Below are positions 46,214 to 57,180 of a DNA stretch of 64,000 nt, piece after piece. Origin of the DNA: Burkholderia savannae (lineage in GTDB: Bacteria; Pseudomonadota; Gammaproteobacteria; Burkholderiales; Burkholderiaceae); assembly GCF_001524445.2 (NCBI RefSeq), contig NZ_CP013418.1, positions 62,001 through 126,000 of the forward strand, given 5' to 3'. Both the position numbers and the translations under genes were made by a program. Numbering within the stretch: position 1 is the first letter of the stretch; every line of letters begins with the position of its first letter. The notes under the pieces are model-generated. The model did not search any database. It saw nothing but the letters and a program-made list of their open reading frames with translations, and was not told the origin of the DNA.

Positions 46214-46259
46214 CCCGCCTGTTTCCCCGCGCGGTCGCGCCGGGGGCGGAAAAGGCGGG
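46214..46259 (+). promoter_or_regulatory. Compound hairpin between leader ORF and asd
   Basis: Outer stem CCCGCCT (46214-46220) with AGGCGGG (46253-46259), inner stem CCCCG/CGGGG around a CGCG pair. No T-tract follows; the asd ribosome site AAAGGG begins about 11 bases later. It could act in attenuation or by hiding the ribosome site. Confidence 0.45.
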
Positions 46260-46282
46260 GAAGCTCCAGCAAAGGGTTAGTC

Positions 46283-47404
46283 ATGAACGTAGGTCTCGTA
46301 GGTTGGCGCGGCATGGTCGGCAGCGTGCTGATGCAGCGCATGCAGGAAGAAGGCGATTTCGATCTGATCGAGCCGGTGTTTTTCAGCACCAGCAACGCGG
46401 GCGGCAAGGCGCCGTCGTTCGCGAAAAACGAGACCACGCTCAAGGATGCGACGAGCATCGACGACCTGAAGAAGTGCGACGTCGTCATCACGTGCCAGGG
46501 CGGCGACTACACGAACGACGTGTTCCCGAAGCTGCGCGCGGCCGGCTGGAACGGCTACTGGATCGACGCGGCGTCGTCGCTGCGGATGAAGGACGACGCG
46601 GTGATCATCCTCGATCCGGTGAACCTGAACGTGATCAAGGACGCGCTCGTCAACGGCACGAAGAACTTCATCGGCGGCAACTGCACGGTCAGCCTGATGC
46701 TGATGGCGCTGGGCGGCTTGTTCCGCGAGAACCTCGTCGACTGGATGACGGCGATGACGTACCAGGCCGCGTCGGGCGCGGGCGCGCAGAACATGCGCGA
46801 GCTGCTCGCGCAGATGGGCACGCTGAACGGCGCGGTTGCGGCGCAGCTCGCCGATCCGGCGTCGGCGATCCTCGACATCGATCGCCGCGTGCTCGCCGCG
46901 ATGACGAGCGACGCGATGCCGACGAGCCAGTTCGGCGTGCCGCTCGCGGGCTCGCTGATTCCGTGGATCGACAAGGATCTCGGCAACGGGATGTCGAAGG
47001 AAGAATGGAAGGGCGGCGCGGAAACGAACAAGATCCTCGGCAAGCCGGCGATGGGCGAGCCGGGCTCGATTCCGGTCGACGGCCTGTGCGTGCGGATCGG
47101 CGCGATGCGCTGCCACTCGCAGGCGCTCACGATCAAGCTGAACAAGGACGTGCCGCTCGACGAGATCAACGGCATCCTCGCGTCGGCGAACGACTGGGTG
47201 AAGGTCGTGCCGAACGAGCGCGAAGCGTCGATGCGCGATCTGTCGCCGGCGAAGGTGACGGGCACGCTGTCGGTGCCGGTCGGCCGCCTGCGCAAGCTCG
47301 CGATGGGTGGCGAATACCTGTCGGCATTTACCGTCGGCGATCAATTGTTGTGGGGTGCGGCCGAGCCGCTGCGCCGGATGCTGCGCATTCTGCTCGACAA
47401 GTAA
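46283..47404 (+). CDS. asd: Aspartate-semialdehyde dehydrogenase
   Basis: A 373-residue NADPH-dependent enzyme at the branch to lysine, threonine, isoleucine and methionine, and to diaminopimelate for the wall. The cofactor motif is [18 protein letters not shown]; the nucleophile cysteine is in [15 protein letters not shown] and the catalytic histidine in [22 protein letters not shown] lies before the ATG at 46283. The gene is flanked by a leader ORF upstream and an intrinsic terminator downstream, so it is its own unit between leuB and fimV. Confidence 0.98.
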   Translation: MNVGLVGWRGMVGSVLMQRMQEEGDFDLIEPVFFSTSNAGGKAPSFAKNETTLKDATSIDDLKKCDVVITCQGGDYTNDVFPKLRAAGWNGYWIDAASSLRMKDDAVIILDPVNLNVIKDALVNGTKNFIGGNCTVSLMLMALGGLFRENLVDWMTAMTYQAASGAGAQNMRELLAQMGTLNGAVAAQLADPASAILDIDRRVLAAMTSDAMPTSQFGVPLAGSLIPWIDKDLGNGMSKEEWKGGAETNKILGKPAMGEPGSIPVDGLCVRIGAMRCHSQALTIKLNKDVPLDEINGILASANDWVKVVPNEREASMRDLSPAKVTGTLSVPVGRLRKLAMGGEYLSAFTVGDQLLWGAAEPLRRMLRILLDK

Positions 47405-47440
47405 AGTAAACTACGCGATTACGACGCGTACACAACCCGA

Positions 47441-47475
47441 AAGCGTCGCGTTTCACGCGACGCTTTTTTTATTTG
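47441..47475 (+). terminator. Rho-independent terminator of asd
   Basis: Stem AAGCGTCGCG (47441-47450), five-base loop, complement CGCGACGCTT (47456-47465), then a run of seven or more T residues. It separates asd from fimV. Confidence 0.95.
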
Positions 47476-47539
47476 CGGTCCGATTTTGTCTTATTCCAAA
47501 CGCGAACCCAGGCCGCGTAACGCCGCGGCGACCAAGCCG

Positions 47540-50251
47540 ATGACGCTTCGATTCCTTTCTTCGACGACGATCTCCGATGGCCTGCCGAGCGCGCGACGCG
47601 CCGTCGCGGTCGCCATCCTCGCGCTCGCCGGCGCGACGGCTGCGCACGCGGCGCCCGATGCGGCGAGCGCCGCCGCGGGCGACCAGGCCGCGCCGCTCAC
47701 GATCACCGTGCGACCCGGCCAGTCGCTCAACGACATTGCTGTCGCCGTCACGCAGTCGCACGATCCCGCCGTGCTGGCCCGCGCGGGCCGCGCGCTCTTC
47801 GACGCGAATCCGCAGGCGTTCATGAAGCGCGATCCGAGCCGCTTGAAGATCGGCGCGCAATTGACGGTGCCCGCGCTCGACGCGACGGGCGCGGCGGCCG
47901 GCTTGGCCGCAAGCGGCGCGGCGGCGGGCGGCGCGCTCGCGTCGGCGGCGCTCGCGGCGTCGCATGCGGCCGCGTCGGCTGGGTCGGCCGGGTCGGCCGC
48001 AGCGGCCTCGCATCCGGTGGCGACGTCGGCGGCGTCGCACGTCGCCGCGGCAAGCGGCGCAACGTCATTGGCGGCGTTGGCGGCTTCCGGCGCAGCCGGT
48101 TCCGCGTCGACCGTGAACGGCGAGTCGGCGCCCGGCGCGGCGTCGGCGCATGCTTCGTCCGCGGCCGCTCAGGCGGCGGCGCCCGCCGCTTCGTCCGGTG
48201 TCGCCAGCGCGCACGTCTGGAGCGGCTCGATCCAGCAAGCGCCGGCGGGGGCGAACGGCGCGTCGGCGGCGGGCGCGGAGGCGCTGCTCGCTCCCGGCGC
48301 CGCAAATCAGATGCCTTCGGGCTCGGCAACGCAGGCCGCGACGGGCGCATCGCAAGCGCGGCCGTCGAGCCTGCAGCAATTGCTCGCGTTGAAGAATCGC
48401 GTCCTGATGGAGTTGCAGAAGCACGGGATCGGCAAGCCCGCCGCGAACCTTGCTCCGCCGCCGGCGCCCGCCGCCGGAAGCGCGCAGAAATCGCAGGCTG
48501 GTGCCGAGGCTGGGGCGGCGACGTCCGCGGTGGCCGGCTCCGAAACCGCAGGCTCCGAAACGGCGGGCTCAGAGGCCGCGGTCGGATCTGCCGCTGGACC
48601 GGCGACGAACGCCGCTTCCGCGCCGGCCGTGACGTCGCCCGCGAGCGTATCGCCGCGCGCGACGGCGCCGCAGGCGCCGTTCAACATGGGCGCCGCGATC
48701 GCGGTGGGCGCGGCCGTCGTCGCGCTGATCGCGGGCTTCGCGCTGCGCCGGCGCAAGAAGGGGCCGTCCGCTGACGCGATCGAGCCGGGCGCGTTCACGC
48801 CGGCCCCGGCGCTCGATCCGGATGCGGTCGCGGCCATTGCCGGCGCGCCGGCCGAACCCGAAGCGGCGGAAAAGACGCACGAAGCGGGCGAACAGGGCGC
48901 GAACGCGGCTGCTCGGCACGCATTGCCGATCGTGCCGCCCGTCGAAACCGACAAGGCGTCGGCGAAGGGCGAATCGATGTTGTCGTCGGCGGCCGGCCCG
49001 GACCTCGAGCCGGCTCGCGAGCCGCATGCGCGAGCAGCCGAGCCGTTGACGCTGAAGATGCCGCAGGCGGACGAGCCCGGCAGCGCGCCGTTCGCGGCCA
49101 AATCGGCGGCCGAATCGGCGGCCAAATCGGCGGCCGAGGCGGCGGCCGAGGCGGGCGTCCCGCCGACCGGCGCGAAGCCGGCGCCGTACGCATGGCGACA
49201 GGCGTTCCCGCGCGACGCGATCGCCGCGCTCGACAGCCTCGATATGCCGCTGCCGCCGCGCGAGTCGGCGCCTGACGACATCGGCCAAGAAGTGCAATCG
49301 CAACCTGCCGAACCGGCGGGTTCGAATGCTTCCCAGGATGCAACTAACGGTCAAGCCGACGCGCATCGGCCGATTGGCGCGGAAGCGCCGCGTGAAGCGG
49401 GAGCGCTTGGCGAAGCAAAGCCGGTGGCGGATCGGAATGAGGGCGAACCGTTCGACGATGAAATGCATGCGGCCCGCCCATGGGTTGCCGAGCCGCTGCA
49501 TGCCACGCCGCCGGGCGGAATCGAGCCTGCCGAAACGGTAGCGCGGGCGGCTGAGTCGTCGGCGACCGAACCACTGGGCGAAGCCGCGCGGGGGCAGGAT
49601 GCGCGATCGACCGAGCCGCGATCGTTCGCGACGGAAGCGGGCTCGACGCATTCCGCCGGTCAGCAGGCGGCTCGCGCCGAAGCGACGGAGCCGCAAGCGC
49701 CGACGCTGATCGGAGCGGCGCCGGATGTGCACGAGCGGGCGCACGAGCAGGCGCACGCGCAGCGGCAGGCCGGCGCCGTGCCGCAGCAAGCCGCCGTGCC
49801 GCACGAGGCCGCCGTGCCGGGCATCGAACTGCCGAACGCGCCGTTGACCGCACATGTCGAGCCGCCGCCGGCGGCTGCGCAGCCCGGCGCAGCGTTCGCT
49901 GCACCCGCGCCGGTGCCGGCGTCGTCGAGCAGCGAACCGGCCCGCGAGCCGGCTGCGCCATCGCAGTCCCCGTCCCCGAACTCGCCGCCGCTCGGCGTCG
50001 CGCAATTCGGCGCGCTGAACCTCGACTTCGATCTGGAACTGCCGGCTGGCCCGAGCGCGTCGCTGCCGGCATTCACGCCCGAGGCGCTCGCGAAGATCGC
50101 GCGCAACAAGCTCGAGCTCGCGTCCGAATACGTCGAGCTCGGCGATCTCGCCGGCGCGCGCACGCTGTTGCACGAGGTGATCGAAGCCGGTCACGCCGAC
50201 ACGCGCGACGAAGCGCGCGTGATGCTCGCCAAGCTCGCCGATCTGTCGTGA
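47540..50251 (+). CDS. fimV: FimV/HubP-like peptidoglycan-binding polar protein
   Basis: A 903-residue protein of the FimV family, tied to cell poles, type IV pili and type II secretion. A signal peptide ([19 protein letters not shown]) precedes a LysM-like domain ([20 protein letters not shown] ... [19 protein letters not shown]). Then follow a long Ala/Ser-rich periplasmic region, one membrane helix ([20 protein letters not shown], about residue 385-405), an acidic low-complexity cytoplasmic region, and the C-terminal FimV domain ([20 protein letters not shown] to [13 protein letters not shown]). The ATG at 47540 fits the signal peptide; an upstream TTG would add 18 residues. It overlaps truA by one base. 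The low-complexity parts contain repeats such as [13 protein letters not shown]. Confidence 0.9.
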   Translation: MTLRFLSSTTISDGLPSARRAVAVAILALAGATAAHAAPDAASAAAGDQAAPLTITVRPGQSLNDIAVAVTQSHDPAVLARAGRALFDANPQAFMKRDPSRLKIGAQLTVPALDATGAAAGLAASGAAAGGALASAALAASHAAASAGSAGSAAAASHPVATSAASHVAAASGATSLAALAASGAAGSASTVNGESAPGAASAHASSAAAQAAAPAASSGVASAHVWSGSIQQAPAGANGASAAGAEALLAPGAANQMPSGSATQAATGASQARPSSLQQLLALKNRVLMELQKHGIGKPAANLAPPPAPAAGSAQKSQAGAEAGAATSAVAGSETAGSETAGSEAAVGSAAGPATNAASAPAVTSPASVSPRATAPQAPFNMGAAIAVGAAVVALIAGFALRRRKKGPSADAIEPGAFTPAPALDPDAVAAIAGAPAEPEAAEKTHEAGEQGANAAARHALPIVPPVETDKASAKGESMLSSAAGPDLEPAREPHARAAEPLTLKMPQADEPGSAPFAAKSAAESAAKSAAEAAAEAGVPPTGAKPAPYAWRQAFPRDAIAALDSLDMPLPPRESAPDDIGQEVQSQPAEPAGSNASQDATNGQADAHRPIGAEAPREAGALGEAKPVADRNEGEPFDDEMHAARPWVAEPLHATPPGGIEPAETVARAAESSATEPLGEAARGQDARSTEPRSFATEAGSTHSAGQQAARAEATEPQAPTLIGAAPDVHERAHEQAHAQRQAGAVPQQAAVPHEAAVPGIELPNAPLTAHVEPPPAAAQPGAAFAAPAPVPASSSSEPAREPAAPSQSPSPNSPPLGVAQFGALNLDFDLELPAGPSASLPAFTPEALAKIARNKLELASEYVELGDLAGARTLLHEVIEAGHADTRDEARVMLAKLADLS

Positions 50252-51063
50252 TGAGAATCGCACTCGGCATTCAATACGACGGCGCGGCGTTCTGCGGCTG
50301 GCAGTCGCAGCCGCACGGCAAGACTGTCCAGGACGTGCTCGAGCGGGCGCTCGCCGAATTCGCGCAGACCTCGCTGCACACGACGGTCGCGGGCCGCACC
50401 GATACCGGCGTGCACGGCCTCGGCCAAGTCGTCCATTTCGACACGGAGCTCGATCGCGCGGATTTCTCGTGGGTGCGCGGCACGAACGCGTTCCTGCCGC
50501 CGACGGTCGCCGTGCAATGGGCGAAGCCGATGCCGGACACGTTCCACGCGCGCTTCGCGGCGTTCGAGCGCACCTATTACTATGCGCTGTACGTGCATCC
50601 GGTGCGCTCGCCGATGCTCGCCGCACGCGCGGGCTGGGTCCACATGCCGCTCGACGTCGATGCGATGCGCGAAGCCGCCGAGCACCTCGTCGGCGAGCAC
50701 GATTTCTCGGCGTTCCGCTCGTCGGAGTGCCAGGCGAAGTCGCCCGTCAAGCATCTGTACCAGATCGGCATCCGCCCCGACGGCGATTTCATCCATTTCC
50801 GCTTCCGCGCGAACGCGTTCCTGCACCACATGGTGCGCAACCTGATGGGCTGCCTCGTCGCGGTGGGGCGCGGCCGCTATCCGGCGTCGTGGCTCGCGCA
50901 AGTGCTCGAAAGCCGGGACCGCGACTGCGCGGCGCCGACCTTCATGCCCGAAGGGCTCTATCTCGCGCACGTCGGCTATCCGGCCGAATTCGCGGTGCCG
51001 CCCGCGCAGCTCGGCAGCGTGCCGTGGAGCAGCGTGTGGGCCGATCTGGACGGACGACCATGA
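50251..51063 (+). CDS. truA: tRNA pseudouridine(38-40) synthase
   Basis: A 270-residue enzyme that makes pseudouridine at positions 38-40 of tRNA anticodon arms. The catalytic aspartate is in [16 protein letters not shown]; other motifs are [26 protein letters not shown] and [17 protein letters not shown]. The ATG overlaps the fimV stop as TGATG. The conserved order fimV-truA-trpF also occurs in pseudomonads. Confidence 0.97.
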   Translation: MRIALGIQYDGAAFCGWQSQPHGKTVQDVLERALAEFAQTSLHTTVAGRTDTGVHGLGQVVHFDTELDRADFSWVRGTNAFLPPTVAVQWAKPMPDTFHARFAAFERTYYYALYVHPVRSPMLAARAGWVHMPLDVDAMREAAEHLVGEHDFSAFRSSECQAKSPVKHLYQIGIRPDGDFIHFRFRANAFLHHMVRNLMGCLVAVGRGRYPASWLAQVLESRDRDCAAPTFMPEGLYLAHVGYPAEFAVPPAQLGSVPWSSVWADLDGRP

Positions 51064-51791
51064 TGACCGACAAGACGAAGACAATGGACGATACGCTCGC
51101 CGCGGGTGCGCGCGACGACGTGCTTGCCGCCGCGCCGCCGCCGCGCACGCGGATCAAGCTCTGCGGGCTGTCGAAGCCCGGCGACGTCGATTGGGCGGCC
51201 GAGCTGGGCGCCGACGCGATCGGCCTCGTGTTCTACCCGAAAAGTCCGCGCGCCGTGACGATCGACCAGGCGGCCGCGCTTGCCGCGCGCGTGCCGCCGT
51301 TCGTGTCGGTCGTCGGATTGTTCGTCAATTCGACCGAGGACGAGATCGCGCGCGTCGCGAGCGAAGTGCCGCTCACGCTGCTGCAATTCCACGGCGACGA
51401 GACGCCCGCGCAATGCGCGTCGCTCGCCGCCGCGGCGCGCCTGCCGTGGCTGCGCGCGCTGCGCGTGGGCGTGGCGGCCAGGCCGGCCGATTTGGTAGAA
51501 TCGGCTCTTCACTATTCGGCAGCACGCGGCTTGTTGTTCGACACCCTCGTCGAGCACTACGGCGGCAGCGGCAAGGTCTTCGATTGGTCACTTATCCCAG
51601 CAGAGCTCGTGCGTCGGGCCGTTTTGAGTGGTGGGTTGAACGCGCAAAACGTCGGTGATGCGATCCGTCAGGTGCGCCCGTTCGCGGTCGATGTCTCGAG
51701 CGGCATCGAAACGCCGGGCGCGAAGGGCGTGAAGGATCGCGCCCGCATGGCGGCGTTCGTGCGCGCGGTGCGCGACGCGGACGCCGGGTGA
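51063..51791 (+). CDS. trpF: Phosphoribosylanthranilate isomerase
   Basis: A 242-residue TIM-barrel isomerase of tryptophan synthesis. RIKLCGLSKPGDVDWAAELG holds the catalytic cysteine; the catalytic aspartate is in VDVSSGIETPGAKG and FYPKSPRAV is also conserved. The N-terminus has about 30 residues more than E. coli TrpF (disordered, Ala/Thr-rich), so a later start is possible, but ATG at 51063 (or 51060) overlaps the truA stop and favours coupling. Confidence 0.95.
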   Translation: MTDKTKTMDDTLAAGARDDVLAAAPPPRTRIKLCGLSKPGDVDWAAELGADAIGLVFYPKSPRAVTIDQAAALAARVPPFVSVVGLFVNSTEDEIARVASEVPLTLLQFHGDETPAQCASLAAAARLPWLRALRVGVAARPADLVESALHYSAARGLLFDTLVEHYGGSGKVFDWSLIPAELVRRAVLSGGLNAQNVGDAIRQVRPFAVDVSSGIETPGAKGVKDRARMAAFVRAVRDADAG

Positions 51792-51860
51792 TGCCAGCCC
51801 GCGCGGCGGGCGCCGGAAACGAGAACCGGCGCGCCGCGCGGTCGAACCGAGAGTGACGTC

Positions 51861-53054
51861 ATGTACAACCTTCCCGATGATCGTGGCCATTTCGGCCCAT
51901 ATGGCGGCGTGTTCGTCGCCGAAACGCTGATTCACGCGCTCGACGAGCTGCGCGCCGCGTACGAGAAATTCAAGAACGACCCCGACTTCGTCGCCGAGTA
52001 CAACCGCGAACTGAAGCATTTCGTCGGCCGTCCGTCGCCGATCTATCACGCGCAGCGCTGGAGCGACACGCTCGGCGGCGCGCAGATCTACCTGAAGCGC
52101 GAAGACCTGAACCACACGGGCGCGCACAAGGTGAACAACGTGATCGGCCAGGCGCTGCTCGCGAAGCGGATGGGCAAGAAGCGCGTGATCGCCGAGACGG
52201 GCGCGGGCCAGCACGGCGTCGCGACCGCGACGATCTGCGCGCGCTTCGGCATGGAGTGCGTCGTCTACATGGGCGCGGAAGACGTGCGCCGCCAGGCCGC
52301 GAACGTCTATCGGATGAAGCTGCTCGGCGCGACCGTCGTGCCCGTCGAATCCGGCTCGCGCACGCTGAAGGACGCGCTCAACGAAGCGATGCGCGACTGG
52401 GTCACGAACATCGAGAACACGTTCTACATCATCGGCACGGTCGCGGGCCCGCACCCGTATCCGATGATGGTGCGCGACTTCCAGCGCGTGATCGGCGACG
52501 AGTGCAAGGTGCAGATGCCCGAGCTCGCCGGGCGGCAGCCGGACGCGGTGATCGCGTGCGTCGGCGGCGGCTCGAACGCGATGGGCATCTTCTATCCGTA
52601 CATCGACGATCAATCGGTGCAACTGATCGGCGTCGAGGCGGCGGGCGACGGCCTCGACACGGGCCATCACGCGGCGTCGCTGATCGCCGGCAGCCCCGGC
52701 GTGCTGCACGGCAACCGCACGTACCTGCTGCAGGACGACAACGGCCAGATCATCGAGACGCACTCGGTGTCGGCGGGCCTCGACTATCCGGGCGTCGGCC
52801 CCGAGCACGCGTGGTTGAAGGACAGCGGCCGCGCGCAGTACGTCGGCATCACCGACGACGAAGCGCTGAAGGCGTTCCACGACTGCTGCCGGATCGAGGG
52901 GATCATCCCGGCGCTCGAATCGAGCCACGCGATCGCGTATGCGACGAAGCTCGCGCCGACGCTGCCGAAGGACAAAGTCCTGCTCGTCAACCTGTCGGGC
53001 CGCGGCGACAAGGACATGCACACGGTCGCCGAGCGATCGGGCATCGCGCTCTGA
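51861..53054 (+). CDS. trpB: Tryptophan synthase beta chain
   Basis: A 397-residue PLP enzyme that joins indole and serine. The PLP lysine is in [44 protein letters not shown] and [12 protein letters not shown] are conserved. Standard length. It is followed, after nine bases, by a DNA methyltransferase gene rather than by trpA. Confidence 0.98.
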   Translation: MYNLPDDRGHFGPYGGVFVAETLIHALDELRAAYEKFKNDPDFVAEYNRELKHFVGRPSPIYHAQRWSDTLGGAQIYLKREDLNHTGAHKVNNVIGQALLAKRMGKKRVIAETGAGQHGVATATICARFGMECVVYMGAEDVRRQAANVYRMKLLGATVVPVESGSRTLKDALNEAMRDWVTNIENTFYIIGTVAGPHPYPMMVRDFQRVIGDECKVQMPELAGRQPDAVIACVGGGSNAMGIFYPYIDDQSVQLIGVEAAGDGLDTGHHAASLIAGSPGVLHGNRTYLLQDDNGQIIETHSVSAGLDYPGVGPEHAWLKDSGRAQYVGITDDEALKAFHDCCRIEGIIPALESSHAIAYATKLAPTLPKDKVLLVNLSGRGDKDMHTVAERSGIAL

Positions 53055-53063
53055 ACCCGAACG

Positions 53064-53912
53064 ATGCGTGACCTGATCGAAGAGCCGGCGGGCGGCGCGG
53101 CGAGCGGGGCGGAAGCGGTTCCGGCCGCGGACGCCGCTCGCGCGCTGCCGGCCGGCATCGAACTCATCAACCGCGATTTCCTGACTGAAGCCGCGAGCCT
53201 GCCGGACGCGTCGATCGACCTGATCGTCGCCGATCCGCCGTACGGGCTCGGCAAGGATTACGGCAACGACTCGGACAAGCGCTCCGGCGACGACCACCTC
53301 GCGTGGACGCGCGAGTGGCTCGAACTCGCGATTCAGAAGCTCAAGTCCACCGGCTCGATGTACGTGTTCTGCACGTGGCAGTACGCGCCCGAGATCTTCA
53401 GCTTCCTGAAGACGAGGCTCACGATGATCAACGAGATCATCTGGGACCGGCGCGTGCCGAGCATGGGCGGCACGACGCGCCGCTTCACGTCGGTGCACGA
53501 CAACATCGGCTTTTTCGCGGTGTCGAAGGGCTATTACTTCGATCTCGATCCGGTTCGCATCCCATACGACGCCGATACGAAGAAGGCGCGCTCGCGCAAG
53601 CTGTTCGAAGGCAGCAAGTGGCTCGAGCTCGGCTACAACCCGAAGGACGTGTGGTCCGTGTCGCGCCTGCATCGCCAGCATGCGGAGCGGGTCGACCATC
53701 CGACCCAGAAGCCGCTCGAGATCATCGAGCGGATGGTGCTCGCGAGCTGCCCGCCGGGCGGCCGCGTGCTCGATCCGTTCATGGGCAGCGGCACGACCGC
53801 GGTGGCCTGCGCGCGGCAGCGGCGCGGCTTCGTCGGCTACGAGATCAACGAAAGCTATTGCGCGATCGCGCGCGAGCGCGTGGCGGCGCTCGCGGCGCCG
53901 ATCGACGCGTGA
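53064..53912 (+). CDS. DNA (adenine or cytosine-N4) methyltransferase in the trp operon
   Basis: A 282-residue beta-class exocyclic amino methyltransferase. The catalytic motif is [13 protein letters not shown] (DPPY, about residue 55) and precedes the SAM-binding motif [15 protein letters not shown] (about 235), the order of beta-class enzymes. The region between ([20 protein letters not shown] and [18 protein letters not shown]) should hold the target recognition part. No restriction gene is near, so it is an orphan enzyme. It starts nine bases after trpB, and trpA begins 41 bases after its stop, so it is transcribed with tryptophan genes. The target sequence cannot be read here; DPPY fits N6-adenine or N4-cytosine. 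Confidence 0.93.
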   Translation: MRDLIEEPAGGAASGAEAVPAADAARALPAGIELINRDFLTEAASLPDASIDLIVADPPYGLGKDYGNDSDKRSGDDHLAWTREWLELAIQKLKSTGSMYVFCTWQYAPEIFSFLKTRLTMINEIIWDRRVPSMGGTTRRFTSVHDNIGFFAVSKGYYFDLDPVRIPYDADTKKARSRKLFEGSKWLELGYNPKDVWSVSRLHRQHAERVDHPTQKPLEIIERMVLASCPPGGRVLDPFMGSGTTAVACARQRRGFVGYEINESYCAIARERVAALAAPIDA

Positions 53913-53953
53913 GCGTCGCCGCGCGCGCGATAGCGTACGATTTGGAAAAAACC

Positions 53954-54769
53954 ATGTCCCGTATTCAGAACACCTTCGCCGCACTCGCCGCCCAAGGCCG
54001 TAAAGGGCTGATTCCGTTCATCACCGCGGGCGATCCCGATCCGGCGAAGACGGTCGAGCTGATGCACGCGCTCGCCGAAGGCGGCGCCGACGTGATCGAG
54101 CTCGGCGTGCCGTTCTCCGACCCGATGGCGGACGGCCCCGTGATCCAGCGCTCGTCCGAGCGCGCGCTCGCGAAGGGCGTGACGCTCGCCGGCGTGCTCG
54201 GCGACGTGAAGCGCTTCCGCGAGCGCGACCAGAAGACGCCCGTCGTGCTGATGGGCTATGCGAATCCGATCGAGCGGATGGGCGAGGACGCGTTTGCCGC
54301 GGCCGCGCGCGACGCGGGCGTCGACGGCGTGCTCGTCGTCGACTATCCTCCGGAGGAATCGCACGATTTCGCCGCGAAGATGCGCGCGGCGGGCATCGAT
54401 CCGATTTTCCTGCTCGCGCCGACGTCGACCGACGACCGGATCGCCGCCGTCGGCCACGTGGCGAGCGGCTACGTCTACTATGTATCGCTCAAGGGCGTGA
54501 CGGGCGCCGGAAATCTGGATGTTTCCAGCATTGCGGGTAAAATCCCGGCCATCAAGTCGCGCGTGCCGCTGCCGATCGGGGTCGGTTTCGGCATCCGCGA
54601 CGCCGCGACGGCGCGCGCGGTGGCCGAGGTGGCGGACGCCGTCGTGATCGGCAGCCGCCTCGTCCAGTTGCTGGAGCAGGCCGCGCCGGAGAACGCCGCC
54701 GCCGAACTCGAGGCGTTCGTCGCCGAGCTGCGCGCCGCGATCGACGGCGCGGCCGAGCCGGCCGCGTAA
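53954..54769 (+). CDS. trpA: Tryptophan synthase alpha chain
   Basis: A 271-residue TIM-barrel that cleaves indole-glycerol phosphate to indole. Catalytic Glu and Asp are in [17 protein letters not shown] (Glu near residue 50, Asp near 61); [17 protein letters not shown] is the phosphate site. The ATG at 53954 lies 41 bases after the methyltransferase stop. The frame is open upstream, but [12 protein letters not shown] is the standard start. Confidence 0.98.
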   Translation: MSRIQNTFAALAAQGRKGLIPFITAGDPDPAKTVELMHALAEGGADVIELGVPFSDPMADGPVIQRSSERALAKGVTLAGVLGDVKRFRERDQKTPVVLMGYANPIERMGEDAFAAAARDAGVDGVLVVDYPPEESHDFAAKMRAAGIDPIFLLAPTSTDDRIAAVGHVASGYVYYVSLKGVTGAGNLDVSSIAGKIPAIKSRVPLPIGVGFGIRDAATARAVAEVADAVVIGSRLVQLLEQAAPENAAAELEAFVAELRAAIDGAAEPAA

Positions 54770-54852
54770 GCGACGCGCGGGACACGTCAACACAAGCTGA
54801 TCGCGGGCCGGGGGCAGAACGCCCGGCCCGCCACCGAACAGGAAACCATACG

Positions 54853-55725
54853 ATGAGCTGGCTCGACAAACTGTTGCCGCCGAAGATCAAGCAGACCGAT
54901 CCGAAAAGCCGCAAGGGGATTCCCGAGGGCCTGTGGGTCAAGTGCCCGTCGTGCGAAGCGGTGCTGTACCGTAACGACGTCGACGCGAATCAGCACGTGT
55001 GCCCGAAGTGCGATCACCACATGCGGATCGGCGCGCGCGAGCGCCTCGACGCGCTGCTCGATCCGGAGGGCCGCTACGAGATCGGCCAGGAGATCGTGCC
55101 GGTCGATTCGCTGAAGTTCAAGGACAGCCGCAAGTATCCTGATCGTCTGAAGGAAGCGATGGACGAGACGGGCGAGACCGACGCGATGGTCGTGATGGGC
55201 GGCGCGATCCACACGCTGCCCGTGGTCGCCGCGTGCTTCGAGTTCTCGTTCATGGGCGGCTCGATGGGCTCGGTCGTCGGCGAGCGCTTCGTGCGCGGCG
55301 CGCAGAACGCGCTCGAGCAGCAGGTGCCGTTCATCTGCTTCACCGCGTCGGGCGGCGCGCGGATGCAGGAAAGCCTGCTGTCGCTGATGCAAATGGCGAA
55401 GACCACCGCAATGCTGACGAAGCTCTCCGAGGCGAAGCTGCCGTTCATTTCGGTGCTGACCGATCCGACGATGGGCGGCGTGTCGGCGAGCTTCGCGTTC
55501 TTGGGCGACGTCGTGATCGCCGAGCCGAAGGCGCTGATCGGCTTCGCGGGCCCGCGCGTGATCGAGCAGACGGTGCGCGAGAAGCTGCCGGAAGGCTTCC
55601 AGCGCGCCGAGTTCCTGCTGACGACGGGCGCGATCGACATGATCGTCGACCGCCGCAAGATGCGCGACGAGATCGCGCAACTGCTCGCGCTCTTGCAGCG
55701 CCAGCCGGCCGACGCGCTGGCTTGA
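54853..55725 (+). CDS. accD: Acetyl-CoA carboxylase carboxyltransferase beta subunit
   Basis: A 290-residue subunit that transfers CO2 from biotin to acetyl-CoA with AccA. The N-terminal zinc ribbon has four cysteines ([10 protein letters not shown] and [10 protein letters not shown]); the crotonase-fold body includes [19 protein letters not shown] and [19 protein letters not shown]. Normal length. It ends the trp transcript before a terminator. Confidence 0.97.
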   Translation: MSWLDKLLPPKIKQTDPKSRKGIPEGLWVKCPSCEAVLYRNDVDANQHVCPKCDHHMRIGARERLDALLDPEGRYEIGQEIVPVDSLKFKDSRKYPDRLKEAMDETGETDAMVVMGGAIHTLPVVAACFEFSFMGGSMGSVVGERFVRGAQNALEQQVPFICFTASGGARMQESLLSLMQMAKTTAMLTKLSEAKLPFISVLTDPTMGGVSASFAFLGDVVIAEPKALIGFAGPRVIEQTVREKLPEGFQRAEFLLTTGAIDMIVDRRKMRDEIAQLLALLQRQPADALA

Positions 55726-55751
55726 CGGCCGCGCGCATGATCGCACCACCG

Positions 55752-55791
55752 CGCGTCGCTCGGCTTGCGCCGAGCGGCGCGTTTGTTTTTT
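55752..55791 (+). terminator. Rho-independent terminator after accD
   Basis: A 13-bp stem (55752-55764 with 55769-55781, one G-U pair), four-base loop TTGC, then GTTTGTTTTTT. It sits between accD and folC, so folC needs its own promoter. Confidence 0.9.
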
Positions 55792-55837
55792 CGGCGGATT
55801 CTCCCGGACTCGCCGCTTTGACTCGCAGTTGAATTCG

Positions 55838-57151
55838 ATGAGCACTTTTCCCACTCTCGACGCGTGGCTCTCGCATCTCGAAAGCGCGCATCCCGTCGGC
55901 ATCGACATGGGCCTGACCCGCATCGGCCAGGTCAAGGACGCGCTGAAGCTCGCGTTCGCGTGCCCGGTGGTCACCGTCGGCGGCACGAACGGCAAGGGCT
56001 CGACCTGCGCGTTCGTCGAGACGATTCTCGTGCGCGCGGGCTATAAGGTCGGCTGCCACACGTCGCCGCATCTGCTGCGCTTTAACGAGCGCGCGCGCAT
56101 CGACGGGCGGATCGTCGAGGACGCCGAGCTGCTGCCGCACTTCGAGGCGGTCGAGGCGGCGCGCACGAGCCTGCCGGAGCCGGTGTCGCTCACGTATTTC
56201 GAGTTCACGACGCTCGCGATCATGCATCTGTTCGCGTCGCGCGGGCTCGACGCGGTGATCCTCGAAGTCGGGCTCGGCGGCCGGCTCGACGCGGTCAACG
56301 TGATCGACACCGATTGCGCGATCGTGACGAGCATCGACGTCGACCACATCGAATACCTCGGCGACACCCGCGAGAAGATCGCGTTCGAGAAGGCGGGCAT
56401 CTTCCGCGCCGGCAAGCCCGCGATCTGCGGCGACCCGGCGCCGCCGCAGACGCTCGTCGACCACGCGGCGGCGATCGGCGCGGATCTCTGGCTCGTCGGG
56501 CGCGACTTCCGCTTCGCGACGCAGCCGGGCAGCGAGCGCCAGCAATGGACGTACGTCGGCCGCGACAAGCGCTATCCGGCGCTCGCGTATCCGGCGCTGC
56601 GCGGCGCGAACCAGCTGCTCAACGCATCGGCCGCGCTCGCCGCGCTCGAGGCGCTGCGCGAGCGTCTGCCCGTGTCCGCGCAGGACATCCGGCTCGGGCT
56701 CGCGAACGTCGAGTTGCCGGGGCGCTTCCAGGTGCTGCCCGGCAAGCCGCTCGTGCTGCTCGACGTCGCGCACAACCCGCACGCGGCCGCGGTGCTTGCG
56801 CAGAATCTCGACAGCATGGGCTACTACCCGTACACGCACGCGGTGTTCGGCGCGATGGCCGACAAGGATCTCGCCGGAATCGTCGCGCGCCTGAAGGGCT
56901 CGATCGATCACTGGCATCTGACCGACCTGCCGTTGCCGCGCGCCGCGTCGGCTGACGTGCTGGAGCGCGTGCTGCGCGGCGCGGGCGTCGAGAGCGGCGC
57001 GCAGCACAGCGTCACGCGCCACGCGAGTCCGGCCGACGCGTTCCTCGATGCACTAAAAAGCGCATCCGACAATGATAGAATCTTGGTTTTCGGTAGCTTC
57101 TACACGGTAGCGGGCGTGATGCCCGTCGTGGACCGCCGCCATGACCACTGA
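55838..57151 (+). CDS. folC: Folylpolyglutamate/dihydrofolate synthase
   Basis: A 437-residue ATP-dependent ligase that adds glutamate to dihydropteroate and to folates. The P-loop is VGGTNGKGSTCAF, followed by TSPHLLRFNERARIDG and the Mur-ligase motif LEVGLGGRLDAVN; the C-terminal domain has LDVAHNPHAAAVL. The ATG at 55838 is preferred to the TTG nine bases upstream. It heads folC-SPOR gene-cvpA-purF. Confidence 0.96.
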   Translation: MSTFPTLDAWLSHLESAHPVGIDMGLTRIGQVKDALKLAFACPVVTVGGTNGKGSTCAFVETILVRAGYKVGCHTSPHLLRFNERARIDGRIVEDAELLPHFEAVEAARTSLPEPVSLTYFEFTTLAIMHLFASRGLDAVILEVGLGGRLDAVNVIDTDCAIVTSIDVDHIEYLGDTREKIAFEKAGIFRAGKPAICGDPAPPQTLVDHAAAIGADLWLVGRDFRFATQPGSERQQWTYVGRDKRYPALAYPALRGANQLLNASAALAALEALRERLPVSAQDIRLGLANVELPGRFQVLPGKPLVLLDVAHNPHAAAVLAQNLDSMGYYPYTHAVFGAMADKDLAGIVARLKGSIDHWHLTDLPLPRAASADVLERVLRGAGVESGAQHSVTRHASPADAFLDALKSASDNDRILVFGSFYTVAGVMPVVDRRHDH

Positions 57152-57180
57152 CTGACGAGTAGCTTCGGGTTCAGCCATAC

